64,000 nt of DNA from Stercorarius parasiticus (taxonomy: Eukaryota; Chordata; Aves; Charadriiformes; Stercorariidae). The stretch covers positions 164,133-228,132 of the forward strand of contig VWZL01005203.1 of NCBI GenBank assembly GCA_013396915.1, read 5' to 3'. Below the pieces are notes generated by a model. The model was not told the DNA's origin and did no database searches. It saw only the letters and a list, made by a program, of their open reading frames with translations. The position numbers and the translations under genes are program-made. Shown one piece after another: positions 10,901 to 21,407 of this stretch (positions within the stretch are counted from its first letter, which is position 1; each line of letters opens with the position of its first letter).

Positions 10901-13900
10901 TTATAATAGTAAAAGTCTAAAATAGATGAATTACACTCTAAAAGTATTGGGCCACAGTTTGTATCTGTGGGGTGCTGGGTGTAGAGGGGTAATACTGTAG
11001 ATATCTATCCATACCCTTCTCAGCACCTGTGCATGCAATATTACAGGATTTTTATGCTGTGGAAGAGCCAGTCCACCATGAGTGTGTGGAGATTTGTGGC
11101 ACTACATTTTGGAAGAGGTGGGGCAAAGAATAGTTTATCTTCAAGTCAGAAGTAATGACTAGCTGAGATATGATACTTCTGGTATTGAGTGATGTCTATT
11201 ATAAAATTGCTGACAACCTCATCCATAAGACAGGGGTTTTTAGGTTGTACTTGGGTTACAGAGCATAGAACAGACTGCAACTGCCCCAGGTTTTCTGAAA
11301 AGCACTTTCTTTCCTTTGGTTAGTGAGCCCACCGAAAAAGCCCCCAGAAATATCTTATCCAAGAAACAACTCCATTGAAGTGGAACTAGGTAAGTGGTTT
11401 TCTCAATAAGAAAATATGATTTTGTATCCTAGTGAAAATTTATACTCAAGGAGTGCCATATTCTGTGCTTTCTTCGTTTTGTTTTTTGACAAAAACCAGT
11501 TCAGTGACCAGCTCAGTTTGGGGGTGAGAGGGAAGGAGACAAGGCATGTTGCTTACAAAGTCCTAGGGAAACCTCTCAAATGCAAAGGGTGTGTAGAGAG
11601 TCCAAGTGATTCTCTGTCACATCTGTTGCTTTCCATCACTCTGGAAGAGAGTCTAAGAACAGATCCATCTTTGAATCTGCAGGGAAAGTGATGCCCAGAG
11701 AGAGGCATCTTCTTTCTGGATTTAGCCTCTTCCATCCTACCCGTCTCTTTCTGAACCTGCAGATCACTGAGTATATAGACCCTCTGTTAGAATAACTTTT
11801 CTGTAAGGGTGTGGGACCATCCTTAGCTGGTCTGTGTGCGAGTCTGTGAACAGGATTGTATAGACTTTAATTAAAGTATGGAAATTAACTTTTCACTTTG
11901 TAACACAATTTTATAGGCTCACAGGTTACAGTGGATTGCAATACAACAGGTGCTGATGGGTATGAGGTGTTTTGGACAGGCAACGGTGTATATATTGATG
12001 TATTTTATATGAGCAGAATTTTTGCAAGTCCTTATGAGTAAGTATATTTTCAGATTAGAAAATACTGTTGGCAACCAAAGTGGAACTTTCTCCCTTTGAG
12101 ATTAAAATGTTTAGCAACATTTTTCACTTGCTTAAATAGCTTTCTTTTTAAAAATTCTAATGCTTGCCTTCTCCAATTCACTTTCTGCTTTAAAATAGAA
12201 ACTTGAAACATAGTAGGCACGTGGACTTCACTTTCTGGTCATTGTAAAAATCTGTCTTAATTTCCAACCTTGGGAAAAGGTGTTTTGTAGACTTACAGTG
12301 TCATAATTGTAATACAGTTTCTATTGAGCAGGCCCTGGCCTGGCAGAAACCACTTTCAATTGGATCAAGCATGTCCAGGCACGTGATCTTCAGACTGTCT
12401 CTGTCTCTTTCCTCTTTGTTCTCCTTTCCCTTCACATCTGCATCTCTGAAAGGTCGCAAGAGGGTAAAACCTGTGCTTCACAGGAGAAATTGAGACTTTC
12501 AGATTTCAGAGCCTTGAGTTAGAGAAGTGTAAATGCGATCAGCTGAAGAGCTAGTGGAAGACTGTTGAGGACATTTGTACTGAAGCTTAGTGGGGCAAGA
12601 GGAGAAAAGGGAGAGAGATTTCCAGTGATGAGTTGGGGTATGGGAGGAAAATGGACTTGGACTGAGTAAAGCATGAGAAGGGAAACTGGGAGATAAGGTG
12701 AAGGTGAAAAGCAAGTTAAATGGAGTTAGGAGAGAAGAAATTAGACCCAACTTAAAAAGGCAACTGAAATCAGAGCAGAACACAGTCTGAAAGTGTTTTA
12801 GATGTGACAGGTTGGGAACTAAAAATTGCAGGTTTTTTGTCAGCCCTGGTCTAATGGTGGTGCTATGAAGAAAAATGATCATTTTTGCAAATTCTCAAGC
12901 ACTATGTATGAGCAAGAAACTGATGAAGAAATTAAAATGATATCTTCAAAGTAAGAATATAGTTGTGAGAAATAAGTCCTTATCATAAAACAAAGGGGGA
13001 AATAAAATGCAGAATTCTTTGAGTGCTCACCAAGTAAAAACACTATACAAAAGTAATGTATTGTACTGTCATAAAGAATTGTAATGCCATAAACAATTGG
13101 ACCGTAGTGCAGAACCACACAGTCACTGAACTGATAACATAAAAGCAGTGTTATTTTTTTGTACTTCCTAGCACTTAATAGGCTGTCTTTGCAACCATTA
13201 GTCATTTGCATTAGTGATGTTGATTCATTCATTCCTCGTTACGTTGTTCAAACTACTGTAACTTTTTGTTTAGAAAGTGATTCGTTTGGTCCTATGTATA
13301 CCCTTTATGATATATTTCAAGCTTTTATTTTGCATTTTAAATGGTAACTAGAATATGTTTTCATGAAAGAATAGTGCTTGGCTAAGTGGCTTAGTTAATT
13401 TTGCATTTGAGATCTACTGTTAACAAGGTAGTGGTATCACTCATTTTGCTGGTGGTTAAAAAGTTTAGTTCATACATCAGTCACACATCACGATACACAT
13501 GACTAACTGAATGTGCAGCATAATGGGCATTTTTGTGTCCTTGTAGAATGTATGGGGTGATAATCTGTGTTTCTTAGTGGTGCAGCCTGATGCTTTAGCT
13601 CTTACAATTCTGTTCAGATCCATGGGGTGAAGCAGCAGTTTAGACTCCACTCCCTGCAGCAGGAATCGCACTGAGTTGGTGTCGTCTGCTGCAGGTCACC
13701 ACCTTTGATGTCCTTCCTCCCTGTCCCAGAGCAGGTCACCGCAAGATGACGCCCTTGTACCAGGGCCTCTTTCTGTGTCATATCACACTCTGGAATTTCT
13801 CTCTCTCCACCTACTCTTACAGGGCCTGGGAAGCCTGTAACAAGGGTTTGCTTAGGTTTGTAAGGTATATTTTTGTACTTCAGCCTGTAGAAACCTTATA

Positions 13901-16900
13901 TTCCTTTGGGGAAACACAGCTGTAGATAAGATAAGGTCTTGATGTTCTCCATTGTCTATGCTAAATGTCAATAAGAGGCCTGACTGGTGTTTGGGTTTCC
14001 TTCGTATAATGTAATTGCTTATCTATTCTCAAGTGTGGTTGACATTTGCAGATGGAAACAACCATTGTCATGCTGCAGCTGTTAGTGATGAAGCCATTCC
14101 AGAAAGGGCTGTGGTTTTATATCTCTGTCATCTTTTGGATAGGGAGGAAACTTCTTACGATGGGCGCCCTGTGCATTCTGTGAAGCTAATAATTTCGGAA
14201 GTGAATAGTGAAGATTATGAACAACCGTTTGTCTGTCAGGCTTCAAATGCCTTTGGGCAGGTTGCATCCTATATTATACTAAAACACAGAGGTAAGAAAT
14301 ACTGTTATTTTTGAGGCTTGTGTTTGTCTTGACTTCCCCAGAAGGGGTTTTGATACCAAATGCTTGTATATCATGTTGCTAGAAGACAGGTGGATTACAG
14401 TTTGCGGTATGTATGCATGTACCTGTGCATAGGGGAGGAGTCACTGTAGTACTGTATTTATCATTATTAAAGTAATAGGTAGATGGAAGTGAAAAATATG
14501 ATACTTGAATTTATATTTGTGTAAAAGATCAGATTTGGACAAATTCAGCATTTAAAAAAAATAATCTTCCTGTATTTTTGTGCAGTTCCGGATATACAAA
14601 GATGGCTGACTGGAGTGATTGTCTCTTTGTTAATTTTAACATTTATTACTTTAATGATCTACAAGATTTTCAAGATTGACTTGGTACTTTGGTACCGTAA
14701 TTCTGTCTGCGCCTTTGCAAGTAAGGAAGGTATGTAAGTGTGACCAGGTATGTTAGTGTAAATAGCCTGTTGATTTTTTTCACTGGCTATTACTTCTAAG
14801 CAATGATGTGATTATTTAGTGGAATGTATGTGGAATTTCCTTGAGGAATTTTCAGATATGCGTAAAGACATTTTTTTGGGTAATTTTTCAGTCATGTGGG
14901 TAAAATGTATAATCATAGTCGATGCAATAAACAGTGCATAATGCTGAAGGCAGTCATGGTGAGACAGGTCATAAAGAACTCCAGGTTTTCCCCAAATTAG
15001 CATGTTGCTTCTTGCTTTTCTGTAGTTTCTTTACATGTAAATTTTTGGTCACTCTGATGATGATCACTAGGTGTCAGCAGAGCTACATCCTGTAAACTAT
15101 CTGTTTAAAGACATGCACTAAATATTTATATTGAAAATCAGACTCTCGTTTTCTCAGAGATTTATTTTGTTGGGTTTTGGGTTGGTTTGTTGTTTTGTTT
15201 TTTTTTTTTCAACTTCTCTCTTTTACTCAACACTTTCTTTCTAAATTATGTCAGTTATGATGGTTATATGCCAAAGAGAAAAAATACTACTAGTTCTGTA
15301 TTCAGTGATTCTTCTTAGGTGTTTTTATTGCTATGGTGTAGACAAATGCATTGGACAGGTGTGAGAAAATTGAAAAAAGTGCAACACTAGAGATATTTTG
15401 TTGGCAGCCCTCAAAATTAGACTGAAGTTCCCCATAGTTTGAAAGTTAAATGGATTTAATGCATCGAGATAGTTAATGCTTACTCATGGCTGTTCTAAAT
15501 GTTTTCACAGAAAAGTAATTTCAACTTCTGGTTAAAAATCCAGTTTTCCCAGAATGCTTTAATAGAGTTCTAATGAAAAAAAAATAAAGCAAAGAAATTA
15601 TGTTTTGTAGCTTGTTGAGCTAAACTTAACTTGGTGAGTTAACTCTGATTTTGTTTTGGTTTCTTCATTCCTGTTTATAACGCAGTTTTAACTCTCAAAA
15701 CCTCAGCTGCCTTCTGGTCTTCTACCTGCTTTTCCCTTGCAGAATTACTACAAGAAAGAGTTGCCATTTTCCACCCTCTCTCATGGTTAGTCAGAAGTGG
15801 AGATAATAGCTGTTGAGTTTGTTTCAGGAGACGTGGTGAAGAAAGTCCTGTAAGAGGACACTTTCTTAATGTCCTGACACCTCTGGAGCTGGGGGCTCCT
15901 TCCTGCAGGTCCCAGGTCCTGCTTCCAGCTCTCTTGCTGGCACATCCATCCCCATGATGGAAAAAGAGGTCAGGTTCTGCGGCTGATCATCTTTCTTTGA
16001 TTTGTAGAGCATTTTAGTGCTTTGATGTTATTTTGTCAGATAAGTGAATCAGCCCCCCTTACCATTTTTAAACAGTCCAAAATGAAACCTTGCAATAAAG
16101 GCGTGTTCCTGATTTTTAGTTTTTTAATATAAACATTTGTATTTGGTTTAGATGGGAAAGTCTATGATGCATATGTCCTGTACGCAAAGAGCAGTGGAGA
16201 CAGAAGCTTCTATCGTCTGGAAACCTTTGTTCATAGAATACTCCCTGATGTTTTAGAACAACAGTGTGGATATAATCTCTTTATATTAGGAAGGGATGAT
16301 TTACCAGGAGAAGGTATGCTTTAATTAGTACAGTTAATAGGTTTTCTTTTGACACATTGTTCTTGGGTTAGAAGATGATACATACAATTAAAGAACACCT
16401 ATTTTTGGAAAATAGTTGTATTTGTTTATTTTTAATAGATAATTCGTCAGTTTGTCCAATGGACTTTTTTTTTAGTTTCAATTTTGTCAGTTTCTTACAA
16501 AAAATTCTGTTCTGATGTTATGAGGGTCTGCACTTTCTTTTTAGTGATGAACAAATGAGGATTCAGCAGCATTAATATATCGTTGAGGTTCTTTGAATGA
16601 TATCTGCTGCTTGGGACTGAAGAAAATTTTTATCAGAAATTTCATGCAGTGGATCATGAATCATGAATGACAGTTGGGAGATCTTAAACCTGCCAGTCCT
16701 CTGAGCTAGCCACTGCTCTCTATATATGCAATTTACAAGTGATGTAAAATATTTCTTAATTTTAAAAGTTTCAATGCAAACTTTGATTGTTCCTTCATTA
16801 CGTACAGCTGTGGTCAGTGTTGCTGATGAAACGCTTAAGCAAAGCAGAAGACTGATGATTGTTTTGGGATCAGAAACATCTAGTTGCTGCCTGTTAGAAG

Positions 16901-17199
16901 ATACCTCTGAACAACAACTAGCAATGTATAATGCTCTCATCCGTGATGGGATTCAAGTAATTCTTATAGAAATAGATGAAATACAGGACCACAGAAGCAT
17001 GCCGGAATCAATCAGATATATTAAGCAAAAACATGGAGCTATCCAATGGAAAGGGGACTTCTCAGAGAAATCTTGTTCACCAAATACAAGATTCTGGAAA
17101 AACGTGCGCTATCAAATGCCATCCAGGAAGAAGGTATCTTATTCTGGAGTGTATTTATTGCCCCTAACTTTGAACAATTCTGCAGCAAAGGGAAGTTAA
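4844..17199 (+). CDS. IL1RL2: Interleukin-1 receptor-like 2 (IL-36 receptor), complete, 10 coding exons
   Basis: Cell-surface receptor of the IL-1 receptor family; in mammals it binds IL-36 cytokines, recruits IL1RAP and signals through MyD88. Coding exons 4844-4907, 8240-8483, 8794-8980, 9780-9942, 11324-11389, 11917-12037, 14086-14291, 14586-14729, 16152-16313 and 16808-17199 sum to 1749 bases, exactly 582 codons plus stop; human IL1RL2, as I recall it, is about 575 residues. Order: signal peptide 1-21, Ig1 about 24-115, Ig2 about 120-220, Ig3 about 225-345, membrane helix about 358-378, TIR about 399-555. Ig marks include C46, W61 and C100. TIR marks are YDAYVLY near 403, GRDDLPGE near 445 and FWKNVRY at 548-554. 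IL1R1 is the main alternative. The Ig3 start ([13 protein letters not shown]), YIIL before the helix and GEAVVSV in the TIR resemble IL1RL2 more, and the next gene is IL1RL1. Naming rests on remembered human sequences. Confidence 0.8.
5075..5763 (-). mobile_element. CR1 LINE fragment, antisense
   Basis: On the - strand the broken frames read as the C-terminal part of the avian CR1 ORF2: [49 protein letters not shown] and [17 protein letters not shown]. Frames change several times and the 3' terminal end is absent. It lies in the first coding intron of IL1RL2, opposite to the gene. Confidence 0.85.
5785..5953 (+). mobile_element. CR1 LINE 3' end, sense, with a (TATCC)-like tail
   Basis: Begins with GGAACAGGCTGCCCAGGGAA, the typical CR1 3' segment, and runs through GTTAGGTTCATGGTTGGA to AAGGTCCCTTCCATCC, then short TATCC repeats in place of the usual 8-base repeat. 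It is placed head-on to the antisense CR1 piece immediately to its left. Confidence 0.85.
6000..6639. other. IL1RL2 intron, nothing identified
   Basis: AT-rich intronic sequence with short unrelated ORFs and no repeat family that I recognise. Confidence 0.35.
6640..7440 (+). mobile_element. Degraded ancient CR1/L3-like LINE remnant
   Basis: Traces follow the order of an L3/CR1 3' half: a relic of the NLEKIYSE / DDRKL segment near 6700-6750, the AAATGAAGGAGGACTCAGAG and GATGGAGGTCAATAAAACTG stretches near 7190-7260, and the GACTGGTTTTTCACGCAGCA stretch near 7356, which marks the near-3' end. Heavily mutated. Identified by eye only. Confidence 0.45.
7450..8239. other. IL1RL2 intron, nothing identified
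   Basis: AT-rich intron ending in the polypyrimidine tract before exon 2. No other element is seen. Confidence 0.35.
8240..8483 (+). CDS. IL1RL2: IL1RL2 exon, Ig domain 1
   Basis: Acceptor TTCCTTTAG before 8240, donor AAG/GTGAAA after 8483. It encodes residues 22-103: mature N-terminus EKCEAYD, C46, an N-glycosylation site NLT at 58-60, W61, RIHQ at 77-80 and the DSGDYEC signature ending at C100. RIHQ and the WFLP motif are shared with IL1R1 and IL1RL2 of mammals. Confidence 0.85.
8794..8980 (+). CDS. IL1RL2: IL1RL2 exon, end of Ig1 and start of Ig2
   Basis: Acceptor ATTGCAG before 8794, donor AAG/GTGAGA after 8980. It completes an Arg codon and encodes residues 104-165, with NLT glycosylation at 104-106, TVFE linking the domains, VCP as the first Ig2 cysteine and the closing RWYK, which carries the Ig2 tryptophan. 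Confidence 0.83.
9780..9942 (+). CDS. IL1RL2: IL1RL2 exon, Ig domain 2 second half
   Basis: Acceptor ATGTTTAG before 9780, donor GTAAGTAG after 9942; 163 bases, the same length as the matching exon of IL1RL1. Residues 166-219 open with [10 protein letters not shown] and contain the GNYTC Ig signature and GKQYNIS, both family-typical. Confidence 0.87.
9943..11323. other. IL1RL2 intron with a short AT/TG-rich simple-repeat patch
   Basis: Positions 10675-10770 are an impure ATGT/AT/ATATG simple-repeat patch. The rest is ordinary intron. Confidence 0.5.
11324..11389 (+). CDS. IL1RL2: IL1RL2 exon, Ig2-Ig3 linker
   Basis: A 66-base exon between acceptor TTGGTTAG and donor GTAAGTGG. It encodes a proline-rich linker followed by NNSIEVELG, the opening strand of Ig3. 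The matching IL1RL1 exon at 52667-52735 is 69 bases and ends in VIEVELG. Confidence 0.85.
11917..12037 (+). CDS. IL1RL2: IL1RL2 exon, Ig domain 3 first half
   Basis: Acceptor TTTTATAG before 11917, strong donor GA/GTAAGTAT after 12037. It encodes SQVTVDCN (first Ig3 cysteine) and VFW (Ig3 tryptophan). It ends with two bases of a codon, which fixes the reading phase needed from the next exon. Confidence 0.78.
12038..14085. other. IL1RL2 intron splitting Ig3, nothing identified
   Basis: Two-kilobase intron. A second plausible acceptor lies at 14051 (see findings). The minus-strand ORFs at 12499-13232 are low-complexity or AT-rich and resemble no family that I know. Confidence 0.4.
14086..14291 (+). 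CDS. IL1RL2: IL1RL2 exon, Ig domain 3 second half
   Basis: The exon ends at donor GTAAGAAA after 14291 and carries [14 protein letters not shown], the closing Ig3 signature, then ASYIIL. The start is less certain. A better-looking acceptor at 14051 would shift the frame relative to the previous exon. The acceptor GCTGTTAG just before 14086 keeps frame, so I chose it. With it, the segment between the Ig3 tryptophan and SEV is about 18 residues longer than in human IL1RL2 as I recall it. Confidence 0.7.
14586..14729 (+). CDS. IL1RL2: IL1RL2 transmembrane exon
   Basis: 144 bases between acceptor TTTTGTGCAG and donor GTATGTAA. Residues 351-398 hold a single hydrophobic helix (about 358-378) followed by [13 protein letters not shown], the basic and aromatic juxtamembrane motif typical of IL1R1 and IL1RL2. 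The IL1RL1 membrane exon has the same length. Confidence 0.9.
14730..16151. other. IL1RL2 intron between membrane and TIR exons, nothing identified
   Basis: AT-rich intron with T- and A-rich runs near 15180-15210 and 15575. No repeat family or exon is recognised. Confidence 0.35.
16152..16313 (+). CDS. IL1RL2: IL1RL2 exon, TIR domain first half
   Basis: Acceptor TTGGTTTAG before 16152, donor GTATGCTT after 16313. It encodes [11 protein letters not shown] (TIR box 1), [16 protein letters not shown] and GRDDLPGE (box 2 / BB loop), the surface that contacts adaptor TIR domains in this family. Confidence 0.92.
16808..17199 (+). CDS. IL1RL2: IL1RL2 last exon, TIR second half and C-terminal tail
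   Basis: Acceptor TTACGTACAG before 16808; stop TAA at 17197-17199. It encodes [34 protein letters not shown] and box 3 FWKNVRY (548-554). After box 3 comes a 28-residue basic then hydrophobic tail that I cannot match to a motif. Confidence 0.9.
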
Positions 17200-17546
17200 G
17201 ATGCACTTATTAAAATAGTACTGAGAAGGTACTTCTGCAGTGAAATTTATTTTCTAATTTATTTTCTTTTTTACACAAATTCTTTGTATTACAAAGCAAA
17301 TGTTTTCATCAAGGAGTATAAGCTACTCATCCATTCTCCAAATTACACCCTAAAAGAAAAGTTCTCTGCAACTTTGTTTCTGTTCTGGGTTTTGGACACA
17401 ATTTGTTGTGTTAATCTCGGACAGATGAGAGAAGTAAATGTTGCTGATGGCGGCAGACTACTTAATAGTTGTGGTCCACGTAAATGTAATATCCACTGAA
17501 GAAGCAGCTGTGAAGTAATTTTTTAAATTGAAACTACAGTTGATAA

Positions 17547-17552
17547 ATTAAA
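17547..17552 (+). promoter_or_regulatory. IL1RL2: Candidate poly(A) signal of IL1RL2 (ATTAAA)
   Basis: ATTAAA 348 bases after the stop codon, followed by a T/G-rich stretch (17556-17580), the usual arrangement of a cleavage signal. Later AATAAA hexamers at 18797, 19011 and 19508 are alternatives, so the 3' end of the transcript is not settled. Confidence 0.35.
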
Positions 17553-17599
17553 AATATGTTTCTGTTGTCTGCCTTTTCCTAGTCATTCTGTTCCTCTTC

Positions 17600-20500
17600 G
17601 TGTTGCCTCTCTGTGATTGTCTGACTTCCTTATTACTGCAAGAATCGGCACCGTACAAGCTTTGGGGTCTCTTCCTGATCAATAGGGCTTATCTTTGCTT
17701 CTTGAAGGGGTTGGGAAAACACATGATGTAGCAGGTATATTTAAAACTCCTCACAAACTAAATGTGTTTCAGCTGAACAGTTGGTACTAAATGTGTTCGG
17801 CAAATGGAATGGAATCTGTGGCTTTTTAGACAATTGTTGAATAATTCCGTGATGTCTGGTCTATGGGGTGTTTCTAAACTTAGTCTCTTGAAATGGTCAG
17901 GAAACTGAAAATATTTCAGATTTCTTGCAAAATGGAAGCTTTCTAGACTGTGCTGCTACTCTGGAAACCAGGTGTTCTCATTCTGTGTCTCAACTGTGCT
18001 AACTACAAGCACAGAAATTCACTGAGAATCTGTCAAAGGACTGTGCTTGGGCTAAGTATCCTGGAGAGAGTGGAAAATGGCCATTTCTGAAATATGACCA
18101 GGAGCTAATGGTAAGAAATAACACCTTGTCTGCTTGTGTAAGAAAAAATTAGAGGTACACGGCAATATCAACCTGCCTGGGAGTAGCTTGGTTATTTCTG
18201 GACCCCAGTCCATTGTTCTGTGTGCGTCACCATGAGAAAACAACATGCTGCTTCCTTTTCAAGATGATCTGAAGTGGCAAGAATTTTCACTCTCCAGCCT
18301 CGAAGAGCATCATCCGAATGCAAATGTGAATTCTGCTTGCCCCTTTTTTTTTTTTTTTTTTTTCTTTGCTGAAGTTAAGCAGGTTCTTACATTATCTTTA
18401 TTGCTAGGATAGCATCTGTCACTGAATTCCTTTCAGCTGGTTCCCAGAAGTGTGTATGCTGTAGAATATACTCTTTGTTGGGCTGTATTGCTGGGAGAGA
18501 AAGCAAGATCCAGGAGTGGAACATATGTTTAAAGCGGAAGATTTGCAATAGCATTTCATGCTGTCTTTTTCTTTGAGAGGGTTTAGCAATAGTCCTTACG
18601 AGCAGTGTCTCGTTATCCTGGCTGTGGGGTTCACAGCTGTGTAATTTTCCACAGCCTCCATTGACCAGAGACTTATGGAATGTTGCCATGAAAACTGAGA
18701 ACAGGATAGATCCATCAGATGAAGTACTATTGTTCTAGTAGATACTGAAACAGTCTTCTTTGGAAATGTATAATGTTTAGGCTGGAGCTTTTAAAAAATA
18801 AATTTGGGAACCTAGAGAGTTTAGATAATTATTATTGTCAAATTTTTACATAGTGTTTAGACTTGTTGAAAACTACACTCTCTTTCAAAGTTGTTTTTTT
18901 TTTTCACTTGTGTTTAAAAACAGAACCCTCTTATTTCCATGTGGAATGAGAGAAATAATACAGAAACTGTGGTAGATTTTGTTTCGACTTCCTAACTTTA
19001 TAAGCTGTGAAATAAAAAAATACCAATAACTCTAGGATTTGCAGTACTACAGATAAGTACATTGATTTGCATGGAGTTTTGCTGGTATTTTTTGTTTCTG
19101 CTGTGAATGTGCAGTTATGATTTGTCACCACTTTTTTCATAGTTCTTTTCAGAGGTTTGCTACAATATTCAAGACAGGCATTTTCACACTAAACGAGACT
19201 TAAAGACTCTTAAGAGAAGACAGATAATTGTGAGTCAGCATTTATCTACTTGATACTTTCTTTTAACCAACCACATTTAGTATGATTATTCAGGCATTTT
19301 AGTTTTCTTGTGTGAAAATAAGTGTGGGAGAGCGGTTTCAATTATTGTGGTTAGTTGCTAGCTAACTACTTGAATGTAGCGTGACATGAAGTGGCTTATC
19401 CTTTTATCATGGGACTTTATTTTGAAACTGAATTTTGTCTCTGTTTTCTCCCCTTGGAAACTTCTTTTTGGAAGTCACGTAGGAAAACACACTGTTTTTT
19501 GTGGTACAATAAAATTCCCATAGAGACAGATGTGCTGATTGCTCTTTATTAAAAAAAAAAACCAACAAAACAAACCAGTTAGTTGGCCAGAGGCCTGCTT
19601 CTCGAAACTTGTTAGCTACAGAAGGAAAAGGCAAATGCAGTGTAATCCTTGAAAAAGTGTTTGTTCACCACAATGTGGTAGATACATTTCAGCTTATTGT
19701 ATATCTATGCTGACAGAGAAAATTATCTGAATGTTATGTGGTGTAAGATACACTGAAAGCATTCTGTGCACCATTTTTACTTTTCAACCATAACTATTTG
19801 ATACTTCTTCTGTTGGCTTGTTCCTGACAATTTATTTGGCACTCTAGATTACCCCTTACATTTCTCGCCTTGTGATTAACTTGTCTCAGATTTTCTAATT
19901 CCACTGCATCTTTCCTTCCGTACTGTGAGGCTAGTTTTTTCTGGGAGACTTTCCTCCTTTTATAATTTTCCTCCTATATCCCACTTTCTTGCCTTTATGT
20001 CAGTGCTGAGATATAGCCTGTTTCATGTTTTAATATACACATCTATGACTGTATTAATTCATGGATAGAAGCTTGTGTGATGGGGAAGGTCATGTGCTCT
20101 GAGCCCAAACCTAGAACAAGTTGTTACAACCTTGTGGAGTCTGTGCAATGGCCCCACGCTGGGCACCCCTGACTGACTTTTTCTTTTTTTTTTCTTTTTA
20201 ATTTACCTCTGTATTGCATCCTCGCAGGTAGAAAAGCACAAAGGTAATTTCACATTTCCCTTTGTTGCCTTGAGCTTCTGCCAGAGGGAGAAGCCTAGTC
20301 TACCTTTTGTTCAGAGGCTATGGTGGTTTAACTACTGTACCTCCTTCCATAGCTGCAGGTAGCTTGCAGATGAAGCAGGCAGAATACAATTAATGTTTAC
20401 AAAAATCTGGGCTAAGGAGAGACATTTTTTTTTCCTAGAAATACTTAAGGATATATTACGTGTATTTTGAAGCTCTACAATGTAAGTAAAATTAGTGGTT

Positions 20501-21407
20501 AGCAGCCTTACTCCAGAGTACTCCCAGGTCTCCGGTTTAGTCATGGATGCTACAGTGCATGAACACAGGAGCCATAGTGTTTCCTCCTGTCATCCCTACA
20601 CTTATTATTCCCCAGAGTAAAGGCAAAGTACACCACTTGACTCTTGTTCTCTTTTAAGGTGGGATAATATAAACCAGGACTTGATGCATTTTTTGAGATA
20701 AACTGAATATTAGTGAGCTAGAAAGTAGTACAAACCCCTTGTGTCCTCAGCCAACTCTAAGATTGCTTCCCATGTTGAAATAGATTAGAAAAGGAGTCTG
20801 ATGTCCACTGGGCATCAGGGGGCACAGTTAAAAAGTACCGCTCATGTGTGACTTCCTCTGAGAGAGCACTGTGGCATTACAGCTGCAGCTGGAGCTCTGC
20901 TTGGCAATGATGGTGACTATCAGGAGTTGGTATTTCACCCTGAAGAAAGGTAGAAAGCTCACCAAGTCATTAAGGTGAATATTCTGCTCCAGAAAGGTTG
21001 GTTTGGAATTGCTGCTCCAGATCAGGTGACTTAGATATGTAAATTCTTTTTCTGGTTCAGTTTTGCCCCCAGCCACTCACGACTCATTTGATCTTGACCT
21101 AATTTTTTTTTGAGCACAGCAGTGACTGTAGTAGAAGGGAAATTTTGAACACTGTGCCATTAGAATTTTTTTTTTTTCACTAAACCGTTTCCCTGATGGA
21201 CTTTATTTCTGTTGGCGATTATTAAAATCCATGTTCTCTCTTTCCCTTATCTCACCAGCAATATGTATCAGGGGAGTGCTTCCTTTTCCTGCACTGTCCA
21301 TGGTAACACTCCCCAGTGCTGCCTCATCTGTTCTCCAATCTCAAATGCTGATTTTGATCTTTTACACTTTCTTGCTCAGTTTATATACTGTGAATACATT
21401 AGTAATA
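17600..21407. other. Downstream flank of IL1RL2, possible extended 3' UTR
   Basis: No coding feature seen. It contains several AATAAA hexamers and a long T run at 18342-18364. It could include a long 3' UTR or simple intergenic DNA. Confidence 0.35.

Noticed and set aside
12499..13232. Two - strand frames of 117-127 codons in an IL1RL2 intron
   Set aside because: Low-complexity Ser/Thr/Pro/Leu-rich or AT-driven composition, no splice borders and no recognised domain.
4844..17199. Naming the first gene IL1R1
   Set aside because: The TIR domain alone would allow it, but the Ig3 opening, the stretch before the membrane helix and the position directly upstream of IL1RL1 fit IL1RL2 better. IL1R1 should lie to the left.
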